From an uncultured Oscillospiraceae bacterium (GTDB lineage Bacteria; Bacillota; Clostridia; Oscillospirales; Acutalibacteraceae), in assembly GCA_900550315.1 (NCBI GenBank), contig URRK01000008.1, forward strand, positions 1 through 20,698: 20,698 bases of DNA, read 5' to 3'. Shown here in pieces: positions 1-6,808 of the stretch (within the stretch, counting starts at the first letter, position 1; each line of letters opens with the position of its first letter). The position numbers and the translations under genes are program-made. The notes under the pieces are model-generated. The model was not told the DNA's origin and ran no database searches. It saw nothing but the letters and a program-made list of their open reading frames with translations.

Positions 1-474
1 ATTATGAAAGGCTATTACAAAATGCCGCGCGCCACGGCCGCCGCAATAGATAAAGACGGCTGGCTGCACACCGGCGATTTGGCCTGTCGCACGCCGGAGG
101 GCAACTACCGCATTACCGGCCGATTAAAGGACATGATTATTCGGGGCGGCGAAAACATTTACCCTAAGGAAATTGAAGAATTTATTTACACCCACCCCAA
201 GGTAAAGGATGTTCAGGTAATTGGCGTGCCGGATGAGCAGTATGGCGAGGAAATTATGGCCTGCGTAATTTTAAAGGACGGCGAGCAGATGACCGAGGCC
301 GAAATGAAAGAGTACATTAACGCGCACATGGCGCGGCACAAGGTGCCAAGGTATATTGATTTTGTTACCGAGTTCCCCATGAATGTTGCGGGCAAAATTT
401 TAAAGTACAAAATGCGGGAGCAGGCCATTGAAAAGCTGGGGCTGCAAAAAGCCAACAAAGTGGTGACGGCGTAA
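1..474 (+). CDS. Acyl-CoA synthetase / AMP-dependent ligase, C-terminal part
   Basis: The open frame enters from the left edge, so this is only the last ~157 residues of a larger ANL-superfamily enzyme (usually 500-560 aa). Visible are the HTGDL motif (A7), the hinge GRLKDMIIRGGENIYPKEIE (A8) that starts the mobile AMP-binding C-terminal domain, and the C-terminal GKILKYKMRE motif (A10), whose first Lys is the catalytic lysine of the adenylation half-reaction. The family activates a carboxylic acid with ATP to an acyl-AMP and then loads CoA in the cytoplasm. The motifs fit fatty-acyl or aryl-acid CoA ligases; the substrate pocket is outside the window, so the substrate cannot be named. The stop codon overlaps the start of the amidohydrolase gene, so the two are probably translated together. 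Confidence 0.92.
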   Translation: MMKGYYKMPRATAAAIDKDGWLHTGDLACRTPEGNYRITGRLKDMIIRGGENIYPKEIEEFIYTHPKVKDVQVIGVPDEQYGEEIMACVILKDGEQMTEAEMKEYINAHMARHKVPRYIDFVTEFPMNVAGKILKYKMREQAIEKLGLQKANKVVTA

Positions 475-1277
475 TGTTAAACGGGTTTATGATTATTGAC
501 GCCCACTGCCACATTTACCCCGAAAAAATTGCCGCCCGCGCCACTTTGGGAACCGATACCTTTTACGGCCTGCACTCGGTTTGCAAGGGCACCGCGGCCG
601 ATTTGCTGCGGCGCGGCACAAAAGCGGGAATAGACCGGTTTATTGTGCAGTCGGTTGCAACAACGCCGGAGCAGGTGCAAAGCATTAACCGCTTTATTGC
701 CGGCGAGGTGCAAAACGCTAACGGCCGGCTGGTTGGCCTTGGCACCCTGCACCCCGCGGCCAAAAACCCCGAGGACGACCTAAAGCACCTGCTGTCATTA
801 GGCTTGCACGGGGTAAAACTGCACCCCGATATTCAAGATTTTAAAATAGACGATTACCGCTGTTTAAAAGTTTACGAGCTTTGCGAGCGCTACGGCGTAC
901 CAATTTTAATGCACACCGGAGACAGCCGGTTTGACCGCTCGAACCCCAACCGGCTGCTGCCGGTTATGCAAATTTACACAGGGCTTACTGTGGTGGCGGC
1001 GCACCTTGGCGGGTGGTCGGTTTGGGAGCAGGCCGGCGAACAGCTTTGCGGGCTGCCGAATTTGTTTGTAGATTGCTCCTCCAGCTTTGGATTTTTGCCG
1101 GTAGAGCGGGTGAAAAAAATTATTTTAACCTACGGCTGCAGCCGGGTGCTTTTTGGCACCGATTACCCCATGTGGGCGCCGGAAAAGGAGCTGGATAGCT
1201 TTTTTAAAATGCAGCTGACCGAAAGCCAGAACCGCCAAATTTTGGCCGAAAACGCCAAACGGGCCTTTGGCCTTTAA
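474..1277 (+). CDS. Amidohydrolase family protein (Amidohydro_2 / COG2159 type)
   Basis: A metal-dependent hydrolase or decarboxylase with a TIM-barrel fold. The motifs, in order, are DAHCHIYP near the N-terminus (HxH metal ligands), GVKLHPDIQ, LMHTGDS (His ligand), VVAAHLGG (His) and LFGTDYPMW (catalytic or metal-binding Asp). The length (267 aa) suits the family. The start at 474 overlaps the TAA of the ligase by one base; an internal ATG at 489 gives a product beginning MIIDAHCH, which is how many relatives begin, so either may be used. No clear Shine-Dalgarno supports one over the other. Coupling to an acid-CoA ligase suggests joint catabolism of a carboxylic acid, but this is inference. 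The family includes decarboxylases and lactone or amide hydrolases, and the reaction cannot be chosen from sequence alone. Confidence 0.9.
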   Translation: MLNGFMIIDAHCHIYPEKIAARATLGTDTFYGLHSVCKGTAADLLRRGTKAGIDRFIVQSVATTPEQVQSINRFIAGEVQNANGRLVGLGTLHPAAKNPEDDLKHLLSLGLHGVKLHPDIQDFKIDDYRCLKVYELCERYGVPILMHTGDSRFDRSNPNRLLPVMQIYTGLTVVAAHLGGWSVWEQAGEQLCGLPNLFVDCSSSFGFLPVERVKKIILTYGCSRVLFGTDYPMWAPEKELDSFFKMQLTESQNRQILAENAKRAFGL

Positions 1278-1294
1278 ACTTAAAAATTTAAAAA

Positions 1295-1345
1295 TAAAGC
1301 CGCCGTTAACCCAAGATAAAGGGGTTGACGGCGGCTTTATTTTGT
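1295..1345. terminator. Bidirectional intrinsic terminator between convergent genes
   Basis: An 18-bp inverted repeat (1295-1312 with 1322-1339, a single G-T wobble) encloses a 9-base loop. It is followed on the plus strand by TTTTGTTT and, read on the minus strand, by an AT-rich tract. It sits between the plus-strand amidohydrolase and the minus-strand AraC gene and can serve both. Confidence 0.88.
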
Positions 1346-1399
1346 TTATTGCCTTGTTTTTGCCATTCATTTTGTTGGCCTGTTGTTTTAAAATTAGCC

Positions 1400-2377
1400 C
1401 TATTCGGCCAGCGGGGGTTTGCCGCTGTGCAGCTTGCGGTAATTGCCCGGGGTAAGCCCTAAGCTTTGCCCAAAGGCTTTGGCAAATTTAGAGCCGTTAT
1501 CGTACCCGTATTTTCCGGCGATTTCTAAAACGCTGCAGTTCGTTGTGCAAAGGTCTTTGGCGGCGGCCAGCATTTTTTGCCGGCGCGCAAAGCTGTAAAT
1601 GCTGGTTCCGTAAACCGCTTTAAAGCCGTTTTTAATGCCGGTAGGGGAGGTGTGAAATTGGTCGCTTAGCTGTTCAATTGTAATGCGGCGGTTTAAATTT
1701 TGCTTTAAATGCTTTGCAATTTTGTGTGCCAGCTGGGTTTGGTTTACGGTGGCGTAGTGGCGGTTCACCTCGGTGCGCTGCACCTCCAAAGCGCTTAAAA
1801 ACAGTAAAAGCTCTAAAACCTTTACTTTAAAATAACCCTTTTTAATTTCCTCTGGAACGGTGTACAGCTCAGAAAAAATGTGTGCAATGCTGTTGTTAGA
1901 GCGGGCTATGTAGGCCTTGCCCGGGCAGCTGAATTTTTGTAAAAGCAGGGTTGGGCTAACCGTAACATCATCTAACAAGCAGGAAAGGCATTGCGGCGTT
2001 TGCGCGGTATGAATTAAAATGCTAATGCCGGTGTAGCTGCCGTCGGTAAGGGTAACGGTGCTTTCCGGCAGCGGGCCGCCAAAAGCCGCTAAATCTCCGG
2101 CCGAAAAAAAGCAGCAGCTGTTTTTTTTGCGGCTTTCAACCTGCCCGGTTCGGCAGTGGTCAATTTCAATCAAATTGGGGTCCGGCTGCCCCAAGGCGGT
2201 AAAGCTGCCGGCCTGCAGGCAGTGGTACAGCAGCTCAATTCCCGGAAAAACACGGTACACCGTAACTAAAAAATGCTCTTTACCGCTGCCGGCGGCGTAC
2301 TGGGTATAAAATTCGTTTTTGCCGGTTTGCCGAAAGGGCTTGCCAAACCGCCGGCTTAAAAAGTCGGCGTTAACCAT
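1400..2377 (-). CDS. AraC family transcriptional regulator
   Basis: A 325-aa protein with an N-terminal effector/dimerisation region (about residues 1-210) and a C-terminal AraC/XylS double helix-turn-helix (about 225-320). The DNA-binding part shows ITIEQLSDQFHTSPTGIKNGFK (first HTH) and SVLEIAGKYGYDNGSKFAKAF followed by GLTPGNYRK, the usual second-HTH signature. The N-terminal half resembles clostridial AraC proteins of the type with an LTDGSYTGISI segment, often found near efflux genes. That resemblance is from memory, and the ligand is unknown. Its ATG overlaps the stop of the upstream HMA gene by 8 bases, and no good Shine-Dalgarno precedes it, so translation is probably coupled. Targets are likely to include its own operon, but no operator was recognised. 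Confidence 0.9.
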   Translation of the reverse strand: MVNADFLSRRFGKPFRQTGKNEFYTQYAAGSGKEHFLVTVYRVFPGIELLYHCLQAGSFTALGQPDPNLIEIDHCRTGQVESRKKNSCCFFSAGDLAAFGGPLPESTVTLTDGSYTGISILIHTAQTPQCLSCLLDDVTVSPTLLLQKFSCPGKAYIARSNNSIAHIFSELYTVPEEIKKGYFKVKVLELLLFLSALEVQRTEVNRHYATVNQTQLAHKIAKHLKQNLNRRITIEQLSDQFHTSPTGIKNGFKAVYGTSIYSFARRQKMLAAAKDLCTTNCSVLEIAGKYGYDNGSKFAKAFGQSLGLTPGNYRKLHSGKPPLAE

Positions 2378-2648
2378 GGCGTTTCAGCCGGGCAAAAAAG
2401 CCGCCGTTGGCGCTGCCCTTTTCGGGCGTGGTGGTTTTTTCAACCGATTGCAGTTCGTAGCCAATGCCCTGCAAAACGGTTTTTAGCTTTTGCTCGTCCA
2501 GCTCCTGCTCGGCGGTTAGCTCGCACTGCCCCTTAGCGTGGGAGGAGCGTATTTTTTTAACCTTAAAATTTTGGCGAATGGCGTCGTTTACATGCGCCTC
2601 ACACATACTGCAGGCCATTCCATTAATTTTTAAAATATATTGTAACAT
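2370..2648 (-). CDS. Small HMA-domain heavy-metal-binding protein
   Basis: A 92-aa protein with an HMA (ferredoxin-like beta-alpha-beta) domain. GMACSMCEAHV at residues 10-20 holds the two metal-binding cysteines (C13, C16). The domain ends near GIGYELQSVE, and a basic, Ser/Gly-rich tail of about 20 residues follows. Such proteins bind Cu(I), Zn or related soft metals and pass them to P-type ATPases or act as sensors. The start at 2648 is chosen because AAAAGG lies about 10 bases upstream and because the domain begins at once; a further in-frame start at 2690 would add 14 residues without similarity. The gene overlaps the AraC regulator downstream. No P-type ATPase lies in the window, so its partner is not visible. 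Confidence 0.85.
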   Translation of the reverse strand: MLQYILKINGMACSMCEAHVNDAIRQNFKVKKIRSSHAKGQCELTAEQELDEQKLKTVLQGIGYELQSVEKTTTPEKGSANGGFFARLKRHG

Positions 2649-2715
2649 AATTACCAGCCTTTTCTTGCAATTTTGTTGACTAAAGGGCAAACAATAGCTT
2701 TGGGTGATTTTTTAA

Positions 2716-2916
2716 ATGAAATATCAGAATTTACAAGCGCTGATTACCGGCAGCAAAAGCTCACGGGCTTATTTTTTGTCGCTGCCGGTAAAGGAGCAAA
2801 TGCAGCTGCATTGCTTTAATAACGCCATTCACACCGCGCAGCAGCTGCACGAATACCAGCATTTGCTAAAGCGCCAGGCCAGCGTTTTGGGCGGGCAGTT
2901 TTGGAAGCAAGGCTAA
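2716..2916 (+). CDS. Small conserved-type protein of unknown function
   Basis: A 66-aa soluble, helix-rich protein with no Cys pair or membrane segment. The pattern RAYFLSLPVKEQMQLH followed by AIHTAQQLHEYQ resembles small clostridial proteins that carry a 'YFxSLPxEVQExL ... I.S.EEL' pattern, whose function is not known. I recognise the pattern from memory and cannot confirm it here. GGTGAT (2703-2708) is a fair Shine-Dalgarno 7-8 bases before the ATG. No convincing promoter was found. The gene is transcribed divergently from the HMA-AraC pair and convergently with the ABC permease. Confidence 0.62.
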   Translation: MKYQNLQALITGSKSSRAYFLSLPVKEQMQLHCFNNAIHTAQQLHEYQHLLKRQASVLGGQFWKQG

Positions 2917-2952
2917 GGGCGCAAACGCTTTTTTTGCCTTGGCGCCTTAGCC
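2911..2952. terminator. Large hairpin between convergent genes, possible terminator
   Basis: GGCTAAGGGCGC (2911-2922) pairs with GCGCCTTAGCC (2942-2952), leaving one bulged G. The loop is 19 bases and the left arm includes the stop codon of the small protein gene. There is no clean T tract after either arm, although CCGTT-A5-AACGG follows at 2951-2965. It is a plausible stop for both converging transcripts but not a textbook intrinsic terminator. Confidence 0.42.
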
Positions 2953-2975
2953 GTTAAAAAAACGGGTATGCGTTA

Positions 2976-3656
2976 TTATTCGGCCCCTTTTAGGGCCTCT
3001 ACCATATCTATTTTTTTGTTTTTGCGGGCAACCATTAGGCCAACCAACAGCGACATACCAAAGGTTAGTAAAATGCTGAAAAAGTAGGTGCGCGGGCCAA
3101 TAGCCAGTCGCATTTCAAACTCGCCGGCAAGGGCCTTCAGTAAATAATCCAGCACCAGCACTGCCAGCGGCAGCCCTAAAATAACGCCCAAAACCGTTAG
3201 CCACATATTTTGCCCAATTAGCAGGCGGCCAATTTTTTTGTTTTGAAAGCCAATTACCTTTAAAGTAGCCATTTCGCGGTAGCGCTCGGTGTAGCTCATT
3301 ACCCCTAAATTGTATAAAACCACAACGCCCAGCAGCAGCGCGCCCAACACCAAAATGTAGATCATGGAATCCATTATGGCGGTAAAGGTCTCAAACGAAT
3401 CCATTATTTTTTGCCGCGATTGTACGCTTTTAATGCCGCTGTTTGCGGCAATGTCATTTTTTTCGGTTTTGGTGTAAACCGCATTAACCGTGTAGGGCAG
3501 GCCAAGCTCTTTGGCGTAGGCCGGCGTAATTACCATGTTTTCAGAAACGCTGCGCATAACACCGGCAATTTTAAGGGTGTACTTTTGGTTGGTGCCGTAA
3601 GGAGAAACCTCTAAGCTGTCGCCCGGCTTTAGGTTAAATTCGTCAGCCAAACGCAT
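2976..3656 (-). CDS. ABC transporter permease (FtsX type), C-terminal fragment after frameshift
   Basis: This 226-aa frame is the continuation of the permease gene that begins at 5257, not a separate protein. It opens at MRLADEFNLKPGD, which is mid-domain for the MacB/FtsX extracytoplasmic region ('...xLAxxLxLKxGDxL'). It ends with the last FtsX core domain: three membrane segments at about residues 88-112, 142-170 and 190-212, with the family's cytosolic YTERYREMATLKVIGFQ segment between the first two. No Shine-Dalgarno precedes the apparent start. The upstream frame continues to a stop just 27 bases past this point, so one lost base near 3655-3665 explains both fragments. If it is not a sequencing error, the protein lacks its second FtsX domain and is inactive. 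Confidence 0.85.
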   Translation of the reverse strand: MRLADEFNLKPGDSLEVSPYGTNQKYTLKIAGVMRSVSENMVITPAYAKELGLPYTVNAVYTKTEKNDIAANSGIKSVQSRQKIMDSFETFTAIMDSMIYILVLGALLLGVVVLYNLGVMSYTERYREMATLKVIGFQNKKIGRLLIGQNMWLTVLGVILGLPLAVLVLDYLLKALAGEFEMRLAIGPRTYFFSILLTFGMSLLVGLMVARKNKKIDMVEALKGAE

Positions 3657-5257
3657 ACAAACATAGCCCCGTTGTTTTGCAAATTTAGGTAACCCTTTTT
3701 TACCGCCGGAAATTTAACCAGGTTGTTTTTGGCGCTGTAAATTTCAAGGTCAACCGTTTTTTGCTCTGCCTGCACGCTAACCGAGGCGCTCCAATCGCCA
3801 TGGTACCGCTCAATTATCTGCTCGGCTTGCGGGTTGGTAACAGTTTGCGACAAAAATATTTTGGCGTTGTACTGCATGGCGTCGTTATAGTACAGCTTTA
3901 AAAAGGCGTCCATGGTGTCGCGCATACCTAGTGAGGCTACAATAATAACCATGCAGCCAACAATGCCTAAAAGGCTCATGGCAGTGCGGGATTTATGCCG
4001 CATAATATCCCGCATATTCCAGCGCGTGCCAAAAGAGAGGCGGTGAAACAGCCGGCCCTTTTCTACCAGCAGCGCCTTTACCCGTTTAGGGGTGTAGGGG
4101 CGCAGGGCGTCGGCCGCGGTGCCGGCCAGCATTTGCCGCACCGAAAGGTAGCCAATTACCGTCATTAGCGCTAAAATGCCGGCTAAAACCAGGTAGCAAA
4201 ACAAGGGGATGTTCAGGCTCCAATACGGCATATCTAAATAAGTGCCCATCATGCCGTTGGGGTTCATAATGTAATAGGCAACGCCGTAGCCCAGCAAAAT
4301 GCCGAGCAAAATGCCAACCAGGCCAATAAAAAATGCGTAAGCGGTGTAGTGCCGTGAAATGCGGCTGTTTTTAAAGCCTAAGGCTTTTAGGGTGCCAATT
4401 TGTGTTTTTTCCTTGGCGGTTAGGCGGTGCATGGTGGTAACCATGGTAAGCAGGGCAATAGCCAAAAACAAGGTGGGTAAAATTAAGGCCATAGTTTGGC
4501 CTTCCTCCTCCTCGCCCTTGGCCTGCGCGTAGGAAAGGCTTTCATCTTTGGTTAAAATTAAGGCGGTGTTGTTTAGGGCAAGGTCGGCTTTTTGGGTAAA
4601 GTTGGCTTTTTCCAGCTTTGAAATAACATTAATTTGCGGGTAGTAATCGGCCCCCAGTGCCGCTTGGTACATAGCGGGGGAGATGTAAGCAAAGCCGTGG
4701 CTGTTGTAATCGGGCATCAGCTGGCTTTCGTCTCGCACGCAGATCATCTGCTCGCCGGCCTTAACCAGCCCTTTTACGGTGCCGTTTAGCGTAATGCCGT
4801 TGTAGCTAAGGCTTAAACGGTTGCCAACCAAAATATTGTTGGCGTTGGCGTATTTTTCCGAAAGCCAAATACCGTCCTGGCTGTTTTGGTTGTAGGCTTC
4901 GCCTTTTATTAATTTAAAAAACGATACTTTTTCGTTTTCGGTTACGGTTAGGGCAACCGTGTCGCCGCCGCTGTTTAAAACCTCGGCGGTAACGCTTAAA
5001 TAGCGCCCGGCCTGCGTAACGCCCGAAATATTTTTAATTTTTTCAAGGTCGGTGTTTGTAAACCCTTTTTCCGAAACAATGCGGTAATCGGCGTAGCCGG
5101 TTTCGGTAAAAAAGCGGGACATATTATTTTCAATGCTGACCCATTCCATGTTAAAACCAACAAAAACGCCAATGCCTAAGGCAATCATAATAACCATAGA
5201 AATAAACTGCGCTTTGTAAAGGCCCATGGTGCGCCAAAGCTTTTTTAGTAACAACAA
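3629..5257 (-). CDS. ABC transporter permease (FtsX/MacB type), N-terminal part of a frameshifted gene
   Basis: 542 residues. A first membrane segment near residues 15-35 (AQFISMVIMIALGIGVFVGF) is followed by a large extracytoplasmic domain to about 250. Then comes a first FtsX core of three membrane segments with the cytosolic motif KTQIGTLKALGFKNSRISRH, further helices, and a second start-type membrane segment at about 430-450. The native reading continues in the frame of 2976-3656 and would total about 768 aa, the usual size of a two-domain FtsX permease. The last 9 residues here are out of frame. The start codon is TTG: AAAGGGGG overlaps the ATPase stop 6 bases upstream, while the ATG at 5227 has no Shine-Dalgarno. 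It pairs with the ATPase at 5269-5970. The likely role is MacB-like export or extraction of peptides, lipids or drugs; the substrate is unknown. Confidence 0.87.
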   Translation of the reverse strand: MLLLKKLWRTMGLYKAQFISMVIMIALGIGVFVGFNMEWVSIENNMSRFFTETGYADYRIVSEKGFTNTDLEKIKNISGVTQAGRYLSVTAEVLNSGGDTVALTVTENEKVSFFKLIKGEAYNQNSQDGIWLSEKYANANNILVGNRLSLSYNGITLNGTVKGLVKAGEQMICVRDESQLMPDYNSHGFAYISPAMYQAALGADYYPQINVISKLEKANFTQKADLALNNTALILTKDESLSYAQAKGEEEEGQTMALILPTLFLAIALLTMVTTMHRLTAKEKTQIGTLKALGFKNSRISRHYTAYAFFIGLVGILLGILLGYGVAYYIMNPNGMMGTYLDMPYWSLNIPLFCYLVLAGILALMTVIGYLSVRQMLAGTAADALRPYTPKRVKALLVEKGRLFHRLSFGTRWNMRDIMRHKSRTAMSLLGIVGCMVIIVASLGMRDTMDAFLKLYYNDAMQYNAKIFLSQTVTNPQAEQIIERYHGDWSASVSVQAEQKTVDLEIYSAKNNLVKFPAVKKGYLNLQNNGAMFVCVWLTNLT

Positions 5258-5268
5258 AAGCGCCCCCT

Positions 5269-5970
5269 TTACCAGTCAATTTCATTGGCCGAGGCGGGGT
5301 TTGCCTGCTTTAGCTCGGAAAGAATTTTACCGTTTTTAACATGAATTACAACATCGGCCATTTTGGCAATGTTTTGGTTGTGGGTTACAATAATAATAGT
5401 TTTGCCGTACTGCTTTGCCATTTTTAAAAGCAGCTTTAACACCAGCACGCCGGTTTCAGAGTCTAACGCGCCGGTGGGCTCGTCGCAAAGCAAAATTTTT
5501 GGATTTTTTGCCAAAGCCCTGGCAATAGAAACCCGTTGCTGCTCACCGCCCGAAAGCTCGGCGGGGAAGTTTTTTAAATGGTCGGCCAGGCCAACCTCCC
5601 GCAGCATTTTGGTGGCCGAAAGGGGATTTTTGCAAATTTCCTTAACCAGGGCAACATTTTCGTGCACGGTTAGGGTGGGTACTAAATTGTAAAACTGAAA
5701 AACAAAGCCAACCTTTTCGGCTCGGTATTCGGCCAGCTTGTTTTCGGTTAGGGTGGCAATGTTTTTTCCCTCTACCAAAATTTCACCGCTGGTGGGGCTA
5801 TCTAACCCGCCAAGCAGGTTTAGCAGGGTGCTTTTGCCTGCGCCGCTGGGGCCAAGTACAACAACAAACTTGCCTTCCTCTAATTTTAAATGAATACCGT
5901 CCAGCGCTTTTAAAATGTGGTCGCCGCTTTGGTAAACGCGGGTTACATTTTTAAGTTCAATGAAAGCCAT
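5269..5970 (-). CDS. ABC transporter ATP-binding protein (MacB/LolD type)
   Basis: A complete 233-aa ATPase: Walker A GPSGAGKST (40-48), Q-loop Gln92 in VFQFYNLVP, signature LSGGEQQR (139-146), Walker B ILLCDEP (159-165) with D-loop GALD, and switch His197 in VTHN. The short length, the ELKNVTRVYQSGD beginning and the LVPTLTVHENV segment are typical of the MacB/LolD/FtsE group, which works with FtsX-type permeases. The start at 5970 is preceded by AGGAG about 8 bases upstream; an open frame of 44 further codons upstream runs through the feo terminator and is not used. It lies 11 bases before the permease, so it is one operon. No sigma-70 promoter was recognised in the ~50 bases between the feo terminator and this gene. 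Confidence 0.93.
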   Translation of the reverse strand: MAFIELKNVTRVYQSGDHILKALDGIHLKLEEGKFVVVLGPSGAGKSTLLNLLGGLDSPTSGEILVEGKNIATLTENKLAEYRAEKVGFVFQFYNLVPTLTVHENVALVKEICKNPLSATKMLREVGLADHLKNFPAELSGGEQQRVSIARALAKNPKILLCDEPTGALDSETGVLVLKLLLKMAKQYGKTIIIVTHNQNIAKMADVVIHVKNGKILSELKQANPASANEIDW

Positions 5971-6020
5971 GTACTTTTCTCCTTGCAATTTATTGCGGTG
6001 TTTGCGTGTGGGTGTTCGGC

Positions 6021-6055
6021 TAAAAAACAACGCAGACCGGGCGGCCTGCGTTGTT
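6021..6055 (-). terminator. Intrinsic terminator of the feo operon
   Basis: A perfect 10-bp inverted repeat, AACAACGCAG (6026-6035) with CTGCGTTGTT (6046-6055). Read on the minus strand it is followed at once by six T. It begins 5 bases after the stop codon of the Cys-rich protein and separates the feo operon from the ABC genes. Confidence 0.93.
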
Positions 6056-6059
6056 AAAA

Positions 6060-6230
6060 CTATTTTTTGTGGCAGGAGCCGGCACAAGCGCAATGGGCAC
6101 AATTTCCGCCGCAGGTAGATCTACCTTGCTTTTTGTTTTTAATTAACTTTACAAGAATGGCAACAACAATGGCCAATAGCAGTAATGAAATTAAAAGGGT
6201 GGCTAAATTGTTTTGAATCCACACAAGCAT
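6060..6230 (-). CDS. FeoB-associated Cys-rich membrane protein
   Basis: A 56-aa gene with ATG at 6228-6230 and TAG at 6060-6062. AAGGAG stands 9 bases before the start. The protein has a single membrane helix at about residues 9-29 (TLLISLLLLAIVVAILVKL), a basic KNKK stop-transfer stretch, and a cysteine-rich tail with C40, C44, C47, C49, C53 plus H46 and H54 (pattern C-x3-C-x2-C-x-C-x3-C). This matches the small FeoB-associated Cys-rich membrane proteins (Pfam FeoB_associated) that often close feo operons in Clostridia. They are thought to be a FeoC-like partner or metal-handling subunit of FeoB, but the function is not proven. It follows feoB by 23 bases and is the last gene of the operon. 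Confidence 0.9.
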   Translation of the reverse strand: MLVWIQNNLATLLISLLLLAIVVAILVKLIKNKKQGRSTCGGNCAHCACAGSCHKK

Positions 6231-6253
6231 TGTAAAAGACTCCTTTAGATTAT

Positions 6254-6808
6254 TTACGCTTTTATCTTTGCGGTTAGGCGGGTGGCCTCTTTATACGGGC
6301 GAACCAGCATATAAATCATAACGGCCAGCACTGCAACCGCAGCAATTAAACCAATTACCTGTACCTTGCCGGTAAATAGCAGGCCAAATTGGTTAATCAT
6401 TAAGGCAACGCCGTAAGCAAAGCCACACTGGTAAGCAATGGCAAACCAGGTCCACTTGGGGCTGTTCATTTCGCGCTTAATGGCGCCAATTGCGGCAAAA
6501 CAGGGGGCGCACAAAAGGTTAAAGCAAAGGAAGGAATAACCGCTTATCCCGGTAAATACTTTGGCAAGGGTTTCGTAAACATTGCCGGCAGCACCGTACA
6601 AAATGCCCATGGTGCCTACAATGTTTTCCTTAGCTACCAATCCGGTAATGGAGGCAACGGCTGCTTCCCAGGTGCCCCAGCCAAGCGGTTTAAAGATCCA
6701 GGCAATGGCACCGCCAATGGCCGCTAAAATAGATTGGTCTAATTCGTCTTCACTCAACATTCTAAAGCCGTTGCTGGTAAAGCCGAAGTAAGAGGTAAAC
6801 CAAACCAA
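6254..6808 (-). CDS. feoB: FeoB, C-terminal fragment after frameshift
   Basis: 184 residues holding the end of the FeoB membrane channel: SEDELDQSILAAIGGAIAWI, then the second Gate-type segment GWGTWEAAVASITGLVAKENIVGT, then three hydrophobic segments including YSFLCFNLLCAPCFAAIGAIKREM, the conserved late FeoB region. The native gene starts at 8736. The frame of the N-terminal part runs on for only ~17 codons past the change point and stops inside this fragment. The apparent start (TTG at 6808) has no Shine-Dalgarno and lies inside a membrane helix, so this is not a separate gene. If the shift is real, the transporter lacks its last helices and second Gate motif. Confidence 0.9.
   Translation of the reverse strand: MVWFTSYFGFTSNGFRMLSEDELDQSILAAIGGAIAWIFKPLGWGTWEAAVASITGLVAKENIVGTMGILYGAAGNVYETLAKVFTGISGYSFLCFNLLCAPCFAAIGAIKREMNSPKWTWFAIAYQCGFAYGVALMINQFGLLFTGKVQVIGLIAAVAVLAVMIYMLVRPYKEATRLTAKIKA

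Noticed and set aside
2976..3656. A separate small FtsX-like permease gene
   Set aside because: It begins in the middle of a domain without a ribosome binding site and continues exactly where the upstream permease frame is lost, so it is a fragment of one gene.
5971..6102. N-terminal extension of the ABC ATPase
   Set aside because: It would be translated through the perfect feo terminator hairpin and has no similarity to ABC ATPases; AGGAG stands before ATG 5970.
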